A stretch of 64,000 nucleotides of DNA from Apus apus (lineage: Eukaryota > Chordata > Aves > Apodiformes > Apodidae). Positions 46,301 to 58,900 of this stretch are shown here, piece after piece (positions within the stretch are counted from its first letter, which is position 1; each line of letters starts with the position of its first letter). The notes under the pieces are model-generated. The model was not told where the DNA came from. It was given only the letters and a program-made list of their open reading frames with translations, and did not search any database. Location of the stretch: NCBI RefSeq assembly GCF_020740795.1, contig NC_067285.1, positions 77,476,342 through 77,540,341 of the forward strand, read 5' to 3'. Made by a program: the position numbers and the translations under genes.

Positions 46301-49300
46301 TCAGTTTTAATTCAGTCAGCTGGATTCAGAAGCTCCACTGTCTCTCCACAAAGACTCTGCTGTTAACCAGATTGCTGTATGGAATATGCCTTAATGTAGT
46401 CTTAATAGCAATAGAATTCTGCTGTGAGAGGTGATCGTTCTAGATTGATTAGTGCTGAATGGGTCTCACTTATGGACTCAAGAAGTCAGTGTTTACCAGA
46501 AGAATACTGAAAGCGAGTTACAGCTGCTCTGGATTTTAATGTCACCTAACTTCACTAATAGTAAAGCAGGATGTTGAAAGAAAAAGGAAATATAGCTTTA
46601 ATTGATTTTTTTTTTTCCTCAGAGGAAAAGATTAAAATCCAAGACACAAAGCATTTACATAGGTCACTGCTTTAATAAAAATACTTTTAGTGTGAGTTAT
46701 GAAGTCTACAGACAGCAAGTATGTTTTTTTACTTATTTCATGCAAGAATCTCATACTAGATACATGGTAGGAGTTTTAGGATGAAAAGCGAAAACCAGAA
46801 CTACCTATGCTAATGCTTACCTAAATGCTAAATAAAACATTTTACTGTAGTGTTTGTTATAAGCAGTTTTTCTTTGTACTCTGATAAATATGTATGTAAC
46901 TGCAGCTGCCCAGAGGCTTGCAAAAAGGATATTTCTTTAAGTATCTTAAATATTTGATATATTAAGATAATATATTAGAACTTTTCCCATTTTTTTCTGT
47001 TGTTACATAATGTGCAAATAATATGTATTTTATACAAATAAAATGTATTTACCCTTTAAACATTACAGTTTTGCTGTATTTGCTACTGTAAAGCCTGCAT
47101 AACCAGTTACGCAGCTCATAGGCAAACAGCATAGTGTTAACACCAGGCTGGTTTAGTGTGAAAGCTCAGGAACTTGTTTTGACTTTGTGCTGTGTACCAA
47201 ATACCTAAAACAAAAGCAGCCTACATTAGATACTACTTGTGACAGCTGCAAAGCAGAGACTGAACTGCAGCAGTCATATGATAGGAAATAAATACAACAA
47301 ATCTCTTGCTGTACTAATGCAGATAATATTAGGAACACCAGCTGTTCCTGGTGACAATAAGTGTTAACTGTACTTTTGCAATCTTAATTTGACAAAAACT
47401 TTTTCCCACTTACATTGGGTAAACGTGCTTTTTCTCTTTTATTTTTCTATTCCTAGACCTCACTTTCATTTACTTTCTTATTTACATTCAAAGCAATAAC
47501 CATGTAACACTTTTTCCCTGGAGATCTCAATAGACCTCCTTTATATTTTGCTATATTGTTAATCCCTTTTTACAGGTATTAAAAGAAAACAAAAATTTGC
47601 CTTTGTTCATCCATTAGATAGTTTCACATGCAGCTTAGAGGGGCTTTAAAAGGTGGATAGCTTTAATTTACACTATTGTATCAGTTTAAATGGGAAAAAA
47701 AGTTTCTATCCTTCTGTCCCCAGCCCCTAAACTCTTGCAATTTGTACTTTACCTGAAATTTATACATTACTTAAGAAATAAAATGTAATTACTAAGAAAA
47801 TTGTTGTTTCGTTTGAGAATTGGAGAGCACAGTTTCAGGATATTTTTTTTTTTCTCCTAAGCAGTAAGACAAAGGGTTGTCTGGCCCTGGAGGTGCAACA
47901 TCCAGTGAGCAGATCTGAAGAGGCTGTAATCACTGTCCGTCTCCTGAATGGTCCAAGCACGCACTTGAGGTTAGCTGCTGGTGCTCACTGCTGCCACAGT
48001 TAAGTATGTGCCAACCCACTGTTACTTACAAATGTTGAAACTTCTACAAAGCAAACCAGATCATTCTCTTTGTACCTTGTCCCTTCTAAGGGCCATTTGT
48101 CTTCTGCAGCTGTAAGGGCCAGAAATTCAAAAAAACAAGGCTGTGTGCCCCATGGGCCATGAGAGGAAAGAGGAATTGTGCTTTCCTGTCTCCACAGCCT
48201 GAAGAGAGAAGCAGGTTAGGCTGATAACGTAACACTTATCAACATGTTGGCCTTGGGTCCAGGTAGTGGAAAATTTAAATGAATTTCAGTGGGTCTTGTT
48301 AAACTTAAATGAGTCTCAAGTTTTGCTCACATGGAGTACGTCCTGTGCTGTTGCTAATGTAGATGTTGTTATAGTAGAATAATTAATTTCTCCTCATGTC
48401 TGGCAAATAGTGCTGTCACATGTGTTGTGGAAATGATCACAGGATGCACAGGTAATCTGAGACTAGAAATAAAATGCTCAGGAAATTGTGAAATTGTTGA
48501 TTAATCAGTCTCAGTTTTAGTCATGGATTCTGTGGGATTTTCCAGCCACTGATGGAAAAAGTATAGTTTCTTTAGAAGATCCCGTTGTATACCCTACTCT
48601 ATCTTATTAAGTGTTTCACAAGGAAGGTTGTTTCAGAGATCTTATGCTACTGGAAAATGCATTTGTCTATAATACCAGCCAAAAGCTAGTGCTTCTACTC
48701 CACAGCCCCAGCTCTTGTGGGGAAAAAAACCAAAACAATCTTAAGGAAGTTGATAATAAACCCTTGGGCCTATGATTAATCCTTATAACTTAGTGTGGCC
48801 ATGTGTGAAACACCCTAGGCACTGACAGGGATAAACACCTACTACGAATTAAAAAAGAAATAGGGAATGGTACAGTAGTGCATTTGAACAAAAAAAAAAA
48901 AACAAGGAAAGCTCAAGTCAAATAGAATTGTTCCCTTTCAAAGAAAGGCTGGCTTATTCCAAGTTAATAAGAAACTGAAGTGCAGCCCAAAGCATTTCTT
49001 TCCCAGATTTTTAAAAGTTGAAAAAAAAATATCCTTAGAACCTGTAAACTTTCAACTTCAGCATAAACATTTAAGAGATGAAACCGTCTTGGTGAATACA
49101 CTCCAGTTTGTAGGCTTGATCATGATATGCAATTTTATGTCACTACATTTTATAGTAATGATTAGCATTTTAATGTTGTTAAATTATTGCAATATGTAAT
49201 ACTAAAAGCACAAAATCCCCATTTTCTTTTTCTAGTAGTTAAAAATTTGCTTTGTAATGATATAATTCATTTTGGAACAAACTTTAATGGGTTTCTTTAA

Positions 49301-52300
49301 CTAGAAACATAGATAATAACAGAAGTTAAAGTTAAGAGGTAAAATATATAAATTATTATTTTTCTAATACTGAAATAGTTTACAAGGTGAGAGTATTTTC
49401 ATCCTGTGGATAGCTGTAATAGCAGAATTGGGCCTCATCTGAGTTTTTTATTATGTTAATAAATATTAGCAACCAAACACTTGGATAAGAAAAAACTTCT
49501 AAAACCATATCTTTTTAAAAATCATAATCTTGAAACTGGAGGTTTGGGGTCTCTTTTTGTGTTCTATGCTTTAGGATATGTTTTGACCAGATTTACCTTT
49601 GCGACTGTAAAGTCTAGAAGCTTGGTCAATATGGAAGCTGAGACTCTAATGTAATGTTTCAAGTAAGGGAGCTGATGTTTGAAGAACATTAAACATGAAT
49701 GTCAGTATCTACTCAATAAGCAGTGCTTTTGATTAGTTGCTGTATTTGGAATGAATGCTGGCAGTAGGTACTATCCAAAGGTAGGAAACTGGGTCTGTTC
49801 TGCCTAGTGTCCAATTTTTGTGAAAAAAATTGCAAAACCTTTTATCAGATCCTTTGCCCATAATATTTTACAGTTAAGGTATTTGTCAATTAAATCAGCA
49901 AAAAAAGCAACCCTGCATTTCAAAATTATCATTATACTCGAGTTTGTTGGAGCATAAGCCTATGTCTTTTACTCAGAATGAGCTCTGCAGGAAGTCAGGA
50001 AAATATTTAAACTCTTAACTCAAGTAATTTTACTCATTTTATTTTTATAAAAAATGTCTGCATAAGTATCAGGCTCTATCTTGCTTTTAGTGAGGAAGTC
50101 CAAGTTCCTTCTAAAGTCCTAAACAATGCATTCTGGACTTGGGTGGAGGAATCGCTGCTCGCCTGCTCCCAGGGGGCACTTAAAACCTGCTGTTAATTTC
50201 AACAAGAGCCAAGTCAGACCTAGAGATGCTTTTAACTGTACTGCAAAGACAAGGGTGCTGGAAGTCTTCAGGAATACAGGAGTTTCCCATTTTCCCTTCT
50301 GTAAAATGAATCAGTATCAGAAGAGGACATGATGCAAAGGAGCCCTGTAGTTTCTAGGATCCTCTGACAAAACTGCAAAGATTGTGTGATATGCACTATT
50401 CAAAGCAAGAAGTGAGTGATTAAAGACAGTGTCAAATCTGACTATCTATGAGCAGAAAAGAGTGGTTCACAAAATGTAAGAATGTAGCAAAGAGTATTCA
50501 GGGCTTTTTTTGTGGTATCAGGAGGGCATTTGAGAGCAGCAAAATTTGCTGAAAAGATACTGTAGTGTTTCTCTTACTTAAAAAGCTTGCTCAGCTTTAT
50601 TTCAATTATTATTTATTTATATATTTCCAAGGGATTAAAAAGTAACTCTTAAGCAATATATTACAAATATTGCTTATTACTAATAATTATATTTGTATTG
50701 TGTTACTAAACAAAACCTCCAGGGTGACACTTTTTCACTATGTGTTCCAGATAGTTGCATTACATTTCAGAGAAGCTCTAATGATGGTTTTGTTGGGTCT
50801 TTTTCTGACTGGGAGATCTAATACAATGAGAAACCAAGCATTAATCCAAGCAACCCGGATGGATAAATGTTGGGTGAAGCAGTGACTGAAGGAAGCAGAT
50901 GGATGTGCACTTCTAACTTGGCTGAGTGGAGGCCTGTGAGGAGAAGGGGTTTTGCAACCTAGTGGGTACCTCAATGCAAAGCTGGAGGTTGGCTTCTCTC
51001 TTTTTGCCTCTGTGCAGTTGTTGTGTTTGAGGTATTTCAAATGGCCTTATGCAGCACTTACCACTGCTTTGTGAACCAGAAGTAGGTGTCTTTGAGTCCC
51101 CCAACAAACCATTTGTCACGTACATTCAACAAAGAACATCTAAAGCTTCTATATCAACATTTCTCTATTTTTGCACTTTAAGGATGAAGCCACCTAGCAG
51201 AAAGTCCTTTGATGCCTCCTGTAACAAATGGCTTACTGCGAAAGTGAATTGGCACAAACTGTTAAGGGGCATGTATTACAAATCTTTAAAGCTTTAACAG
51301 TACACAGGCTTACCAGTTTTAATCCCGTAACACCTAGATTATTCTTAAAACATGATGTTTATTTTTGGACCCTATTTACCACTTTAAATCTTTTCATAAA
51401 AGCCTTTGTTACATAAAGGCTTTCATACACCCTTAGGGTCCATTGCACAAGGCAGAATACTTAAAAAAATAACATTGGCTTCAGCTGCATTACTCAAAGA
51501 CCTAGAAATACCAGTTTTGCACTATTTTAGTTAAAGCAACAGGCAATAGGAGGGTTAGTTGGTGCTGAAGTGGGTAGAGAAAATCAGAGATTCAAAGATC
51601 AGAGAAAGGAGAGCACATAAAAAGAATGGGACTTGTTTCAAATAGGGAAGGAGAGATTTGGTCACTCTTCTTTATCACAGCCAGTTGCTCTTTTATCAAA
51701 AACACCAGGGTATGTGGTGGAATTTGCAGAATTTTAAGTGTATTTTAAAGGAATCTATTTTTCATTGAAATAGAAGCCAAAACATGTATACCAATAGTTT
51801 TATTTATTATTCCATTTACTAACAGGACAATTTCAATCAAACACACTAAAGTACACTTAGACTTCAGATTAATGGTACCTATTGGGAAAGGGAAAGTTGA
51901 ACCTTATCATAAAGATGTATGTGGAGTTACAAGCCACATTTCCTTTCCAAGATTAATTACTAATAATGTGTTTGCAGTTGCTTGCGTGTATATCCAAGGT
52001 GATATGTCCGATTACCATTCTTCTTTCTCAAATTACAAAACACATCAGTCAAAAGCTAACAGGAGCTGGGGCATATGGCATCTCAGAGAGACATAAGCTG
52101 CTCAGCTCTCACCTGCACCTGGCCCGCCTTGGTGCCAGGAGAGGCCAATGACACCTGCTGATTTTAGAGCCTGGGAGCTGCAAATTCAGGCATACTTTCC
52201 AAGATGCTGTAGCTCTTACTCCTTCTGCATGCCACTTACATGCCCTGCTGTGTTTTTGGCACCTATGAGGAATGTAGGTTACTGCTGCCTTCCAATTCAT

Positions 52301-54400
52301 CTCTGCTTGTGTGTGTGGCCCGTAAGTGCTTGTGAAGTCTCATGTACAGAGTTGCTGCCATTTCCTTTGGACTGATTTAATTTTTGAAGCTTTACTCTAA
52401 TCAGTGTACTGTTGCATGTTTTATGTCTATTTAAAATCTCTTCTTATATATGCTTTAGTTATATCTGAATGCTTCTACAAACCATTACTACAGTTTACAT
52501 TATAAAATCATAATTTTAGGTGACATACTTACAATGATTTTTTTTTTAATTTCTCAGGGCCCGAGCTTCGTGAAAGTTTGTAAATCTATCCTGTAGTGAG
52601 CTTCAGACTGCCTGATAATCCCATCTAGCTGCAGCTCTTTGTATTTTTTGATCCCACATATGATGCAAAATTAAAAGTGACATGATTTCTTTGTTACTGT
52701 AAGCAGGTGTTCATACCAAATGAGGTGGTCATCCCTCTGTGCTGGTCACATGGTCCTGCCCTTCCACTGGACCTTCCTGTGTGCTGGTACATCATGCAAC
52801 TGAATGGTAAAGCTGATCACGGTTAAATTTAACTGATTTCCTTGTTGCTGGTCTAGTTGTAACCCAATCCAGTGTGCCATGCAGCCATAGAAATGTTTTT
52901 ATAGGCACAAAAGAACAGGGCACAGGTGTGAAAATGAGCAGTTTAGGGCAGAAGCTGAACTGTCTATCTGACCACTATTGTCTTACCATGATCTGATAAT
53001 GAAACTATGACACTACTTTACCTGAAATTCCTCTTATAAACTAACATATTGGCAAGCATGTCTGGGTAACATAATCAGGCCCTTAAATGCTCACAAACTA
53101 CAGTAAGAGAATCAGAAACATATTTAAAATGTTTCTTTTTCAAGTGACCTTTCCACTATACAAAATCACAGCAGCCAAACCCTGCCTGATGTATTTTATG
53201 CTCACAGTAAGGTCAAGTCCACCTGAAGAAATAAAACGGACCTCAAAAGACATAGCCTTAGAATCCAGAAACGGCTACTCATGATCCACATTCCCACTGA
53301 AGAATTCCTGGAACTCACCCTTGTCCCACTTTTCCCAGCTTGTGCTTCCTATGTTCTGCTTTAAGGCCTGCTGTCATGGTTATTGGTATTTAATTTCTTT
53401 AACAGTTACTCTTTTTTAAAGTGGGAAATCACAATAAAAAATCAAATGGTGAGTTAAACATCTGTTGCCTGAGATGATGCAAGGGCAGAGTGTGGAATTA
53501 AACCCAGGCACTTCATGTAGTCTTCAACTTGGTTGGTAACAAAATGGGGTTTGGTATTTTTTCCAAGTCTTATCCAATTCCCCTCTGTAACCACTGAAAC
53601 GTGCCTTATTGGTAAGGTAGCTGCTGTCTGTGACTACGCTCAGCTCCAGTTACTGTATCCTTCATTCACTTGTGGCTGTGCAGAGCATGAAGTGGGACTG
53701 ACCCTTATTCTCTAATGCCAGGTTATGCAATCAGATTAAGGAGCCATCTGCAGCGCAAACTGAAACTGCGCTATAATCGCGTTCCCCGGCTCAGGCAGAA
53801 CTTTGGCTTACGCAGGATCTGTGTCTCTTTGAATCATTCAGCAGTCTCCCCGCTACTCCTCTCCTCCTGCAAGCTGGAAACACATGGCAAGCGATACGGT
53901 CGAATATTTCAGTGATTAAATCATTAACGCTTTGAGTACGGGTCAGCTCGGATGCCGTTTCTGAGGTTTAAAGGACTATTCACGGCAGTTCAAAAGGAAA
54001 GCAAAACCTCACCCTTCATTATATGTGCTTTGCACGGACTTGAAAAATAGTAGGTCAAAGCTTGCTGCTTCTGCAGCTCTGCTGTCGACTGCGGAACTAT
54101 TAAGGGTTTAATGCAAATGCATCTCGTGCGTAGTTTTGTAAAGTCTCGAAACTAAAAATAATGGCTTTGATCAAGTATTTTCACAGTATCTATTTTAGCT
54201 AGTCGTATGCACAGCAAGGTCCGGTCATCACTAGAGGAAATAGCTCAGCATTCTCAGTCTTTTTCTGGTCGTTAAAGTCACCTTTATTAGTGAAAAGTCC
54301 TTTTCAATTACTAAACTGGAACGTCGCGCTGCAAGTCGTCTTTGTCTTCAAAGATCTTCACTGAAGGCACGCGAGACGGACCCCTGATGACACGTGCGGT
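43311..54400. other. Intergenic region between the HMGB2 and SAP30 promoters
   Basis: 11 kb, mostly AT-rich. I see no gene, no RNA gene and no full-length mobile element. A tRNA A-box-like scrap at 43579-43593 and a CpG-enriched shoulder at about 53.75-54.4 kb are noted elsewhere. Confidence 0.7.
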
Positions 54401-55239
54401 AAAAACAGTTTTAACAAAGGACCGAGCTTCCGCGGGTCCCGGTCCGGAGAAACCCCGGCGGCGGCAGCGCAGAGAATCGCAGGGAGCTCCCTCCCTGCCT
54501 CCCTCCCGCCGCCGGGGCGGGACCGGGACCCGCTCGCTCCCTCCGAGCGGTGGGACCCGCTCTACAGCCGTGGCTGACAGGAGGGCAAAGGGAAGGAGGC
54601 AGCGAGGCGCGGAGGGACAAGACCGAGATGGAAGGCAGAGGAAAAAATCAACTCGTAGGAAGTCCTAAGCCGGCAGTCCGAGCCTGAGACGTTACAGCCA
54701 GAAAAAGTGAAGGCGGGGGCGCCCCTGGCGAGGCGGGGGGCGCCGCGGGGACAGGGCAGAGGAAGCGTGGGCGCCGGGACGTGTTCTGGCTGCCGCGCGG
54801 CTACACGCTCGGCCGTGCGAGCGGCAACGAGCCGTGCCCCCGGGGCAGGTGCCGCCCACCCGCCGCGCTTTCTGCAGGGCCGCCCGGCCTCCTCCTGCTG
54901 CCCCGCGCCGGCCTCGCCTTCCCGCCTCCGCCCCCGCAGGGCTGAGCGCCGCCGCCGCCCGGCTGCCTTTCAAATCCCAACGGCCGCGCCGCCGGGGCGG
55001 AGCGACGAGGGGAGGGAGGGACGGGGCCTTTTAAAAGTGGGCTGAGCCGTTGCTGCAGCCCGGTGAGCCCGGCCTCCTGGCGGCGGGGGAACGGGGGCGC
55101 AGCCCAAGGCCGCAGGGGGCAGGAGGAGCGGCTCCCGCTGCCGCCACTGCGGGACGGCAGCTCCGGCCTGAGCGCCGCAGAGCGGCACGCCGAGCCCCCC
55201 ACCCGCACTCCCGCCGCCGCCGCGGTGCACCTCGGGAGC

Positions 55240-55291
55240 TGTAGTTCTCCCGCCGCGTCCGCCGCCGAGGGGGCGTGGACTGAGAACTACA
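55240..55291. promoter_or_regulatory. SAP30: SAP30 promoter: inverted pair of ZNF143-like ACTACA elements
   Basis: TGTAGTTCTC at 55240-55249 is the exact reverse complement of GAGAACTACA at 55282-55291. The second runs on as ACTACATTTCCC, close to the known ZNF143/THAP11 element ACTACAATTCCC. They lie about 400 bp upstream of the start codon. Factor identity is inferred from the motif. Confidence 0.55.
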
Positions 55292-55322
55292 TTTCCCGTG
55301 GCGCCCCGCGGCGGGGGCCCCG

Positions 55323-55330
55323 GCATGCGC
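55323..55330 (+). promoter_or_regulatory. SAP30: NRF1-like site in the SAP30 promoter
   Basis: GCATGCGC, the core of the NRF1 palindrome, in the CpG-island promoter just downstream of the ACTACA pair. Motif match only. Confidence 0.5.
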
Positions 55331-55683
55331 GGCGGGGCGGGGCGGCGCGGCGGGCAGGTTGCTGTTGTTACATAGGAAACAGCTGAAGACTCTCCACATG
55401 ACAGGGGGGAAAGGAGGAAGTGGGGCGGCCCGCGGGGCGCCGCCGCTCCAGTAGCCGCCGTGCTCGGACCGTGGCAGCCGGCGCTCAGGTCTTTCCCGCG
55501 TCTTTGCGGACTGATCGCCCTCGAGGGCGGGCTTGCGTCCCGGTGCCGCCGCTGAGGGGAGGCGGGCAGGCAGCGGAGGAGCGCCCCGCCGGGCCGCGGC
55601 GTCTCGTCGGGGAAGTTTAGTGCGGCGCGGGATCCTGCCGACCTCCCCCGGGCTTCCCGCTGGCTGAGGAGGTGGCGCCGGCT

Positions 55684-55983
55684 ATGAACGGCTTCGTCGC
55701 CGAGGAGGTGACCCAGCGCGGGGCGGACCCCGCCGCTACCGTCGCGGTGGTGAGCAATGCGGGCTCCGCCGTAGAGGTACCGCCAGCGCCGCCGGGGCTG
55801 GCTCCGGCCGCTGCCGCGGGCTCGGCAGGCGCCGGGAGTGCGGGCGGCCCCGGGGCTGGGCAGCTGTGCTGCCTGCGGGAGGAAGGGGAGCGGTGCGGCC
55901 GCGCCGCCGGCAACGCCAGCTTCAGCAAGCGGATCCAGAAGAGCATCTCGCAGAAGAAGGTGAAGATCGAGCTGGACAAGAGC
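55684..55983 (+). CDS. SAP30: SAP30 exon 1
   Basis: 100 codons, from ATGAACGGCTTC to GACAAGAGC, donor GTAAGT. It encodes an Ala/Gly/Pro-rich N-terminus and then [20 protein letters not shown] and [21 protein letters not shown] chose ATG at 55684 because the family begins MNGF; the in-frame codon at 55672 is GTG and is not a likely start. Confidence 0.95.
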
Positions 55984-58900
55984 GTAAGTCCCGGGAGGGG
56001 CGGACACAGACGGGGCTACCGCCGTCCCCTCGCCGCCGGCGGGGCAGGCAGACAAAAGCTGCCGGCAGGTCCCGACGGTGCGTGCCCGGGCACCGGCGGC
56101 GTGTCCGTCCCCAGCCCCGCTCTGCACCGGCCGGCTTCGCCAATGGCTTGGTTGGTTTCGGGGCTTTTAATAAAGTTTAGGGATTTTTTTGACGGCGGGG
56201 AAGTGTTGTTTCCTCTTCCCCACCCCCTTCCGTAGCACGGTGGAGTTTGGCTGCCGCTACATGAGGACGGCCTGAAAGTGCTCTCCCTCTTCAGGAGAGG
56301 CGGGGGAGATCGTCCTCCCTTCCTCCTTGAGTCTAGGGCCCCTTTCCACCCCTCAAGAGCCGCGGACGCCGGCTGCGTGTCCCCTCTGTGTAGCTGAAGT
56401 GGGAAGAAGCGTGGCCGGGAAGCGCGGCTCCTCCCCGGAGCGGAGCTGCATGGCTCCCGCCGCGCTAGATTATGTCTGTTCCTGGCGAGGGCAGCGCTCG
56501 GCTGCTCCGCCTCGTGTTGCAATGTTGCACGTTTCCCCTTGCCACTGTATCTTCCGCTCGGCAGCCATCGGGCGCGGCTCGGCGCTGCTCGGCCGGGCTG
56601 CTGGAGCGAACCCCGACCCGCCACCGGCGCGGGAGGCGGGGAGACCTGTCCGCCCGCCTGCGGCACGAACTGCCTGGGCGTTTCGGAGGGCTGCCTGCCC
56701 TCGCCCAGTACCGCAGGAGGGTTTCTTGGCGCCGGGGCAAAGCAGCTTAAAATGCGCGGCAGCAGGCTGGACTGCTCTGCGCTCGGTCAGAACTCCGTGC
56801 GCCCCGAGGGAGCCCTGCAGCCCTCCGCCCCGGTTCTGTACGCCCTGAGGGTCCCCCACAGCCCCCCCCCCCTCCAGCCCATGCGCCCCTAGAGACCTCC
56901 GCAATACCTCACTTCGACCCAGGGGTTCCTACCCCAGCAAGCGTGGTCCCCTAAACGCAGCTCCGGGCTTTCATGGTCATTAGAGCGCAGAACTCCTGAC
57001 ATTCAGGGTTGTTACCCGTAGATGACTTCTGCCATTCTCCCAAAGCATGCTAATCCGTACAAAGGGAAACTTTTAATAATTAAAAAAAAAAAAAAAAAAG
57101 TGTATCGCTTGACCTCGCCTAGGTAGTGAAAGTAAAAAAACAACGAGAGGAGGATACAGATGGGGAACGAGAGCCAGGGTGAAAGGAGAGCCTGCTTTTT
57201 GCCTTCCAAAGAACAACCGAAAGCTTGTTTGTTTGCTTCCCGATCCCTGAATAGCTGTGAGTGGCTGGAGGGAGGGCTGTTCTCCTGTGTCTCTGCAGTC
57301 TGTTACTGCTGAATCAGTCGGTGGCAGCACTTCAGCGTCCTCTGGGCCGAGCCGGTGGCAGCGATCTGTAGTACAGCACTTTCTTTATTTAGAAGGATCC
57401 AGTAGAAAACCTTCCTCAGCTCGGTTAATGTGACTTTGGTTGCTGAAGGCTTGTCTCTGTACGTGCATTTATGTCATAAGTCTGGGAGATTTATGTGGAT
57501 TTGATGGAAAGACACTGTATTACTCTTCCAGGCAAGACATCTGTATATTTGTGACTTCCACAAAAACTTAATTCAGAGTGTGAGAAACAGAAGAAAGAGG
57601 AAAGGCAGCGATGATGATGGTGACTCACCAGTGCAAGACATCGACACCCCAGAGGTAGTTAAATAGTTGGTTTTTTGCTAATTGTTGAGTTAAGCTTTTT
57701 CTTAGGGACTACCAAGTCTGCCCAGATACCACTTCCCATTCTTACAACTCTCCTTACTTGAGGTTGTGTAGGAAAGGGAAGACTCTTGATTCACTCAATT
57801 CTTAATATAACAAAAACTAACTTAATTTTGTGTTGTTTTTTCTGTATTAATTGTTCAGAATAGAATTAACAGGATCCTCCAGTTTATTTTTAAGTGTCCG
57901 CTGGTTTTCTCAGAAAATTGCTGTTTTGAACTTTCTCCTTCTTAGTCCTTCCTCTCCAGGGAGATGCTTTGCTACAGATCAGCAAACTGTCTTCTGCAGA
58001 AGCTGACAACTTGAAGGGAATTGCACATAGGACTTGGGATATAAATGCTTCGCTGCCCCATCCTTCCGATCCTTTCCGTCTGTGCTAAATGTGTTGCAGA
58101 TGGCTCTTGCAGTTACTCTGTTGCCTTAGTCTAATGAGGAAAGTTTAATGATGGTAGTTCTTTGGATTTATCACTTGTTGAGGGAGAAGATGCTCAGGGA
58201 GCTGTGCTAGAAAGGAGTGGAGAAGGATGGTGCTTTTCTGACCCATTTTCTCCACTGCAGACCAGTGAAACCTCACCCATTGTAAAAGTGAACTGCAGCC
58301 TTCAAAGCTTTTGCATAGTGTAGTGGGAGTGACTGCACCTAAGGCTCTTTTTCTTACATGTCCTTTGGATTATTTCTGCTACAGCCTGGCAGGTGGTGTT
58401 CAGTGTGTTAATTTTAAGCAGAGGGTGTCATGCCTACCTGTTCACTTCTAGGAGGGATTGTTTTTAAGCATTCTTCAGAAATTGTTCTGCAAGTGTTAAT
58501 GGCATCTTTATGGTCAGCGTCTGCAGATACCAGCAGCATAAGTGATGACACTTTGTGCAAGAGCCCTTGCCTAAAGGCTCCTGTCTGAAGGCTCTGGCTA
58601 AGAAGATTTTAGAGGATTGGTATGTTTGTCTGTTCAATATGTGGGATAGCTTCTTAGGAAGTTCTGTGTGGCTTCAGGTAGCAGTCTGGCACAGTGGCAG
58701 TTACAGCTCTCCTGCAGGCCTGTTTTGTTTTGTCATGTGAGAATTATAAAACATGTTACAACTGATGGATATCTCTAGAACAATAAAGCAACCTTTTTTG
58801 TTCTTGTACTACCGCTGGAAAGAAAACTGCCTGGGAAGTATTATTGAGGAGTTTCAGCTGGCTGTTTGGACAATGGCAGTATGTTTATCCCATGTGATTA

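Larger units (their letters stand above)
54420..56900. other. CpG island over the SAP30 promoter, exon 1 and intron 1 start
   Basis: Dense CG dinucleotides and high GC from about 54.4 to 56.9 kb. Long frames here on both strands, other than exon 1, are taken as chance results of base composition. Confidence 0.9.

Noticed and set aside
54342-56904. Many long open frames on both strands, including a 385-codon - strand frame (54970-56127)
   Set aside because: CpG-island composition of the SAP30 promoter. The long - strand frame is antisense to SAP30 exon 1 and Pro/Arg/Ala-rich. Only the SAP30 exon 1 frame is supported.
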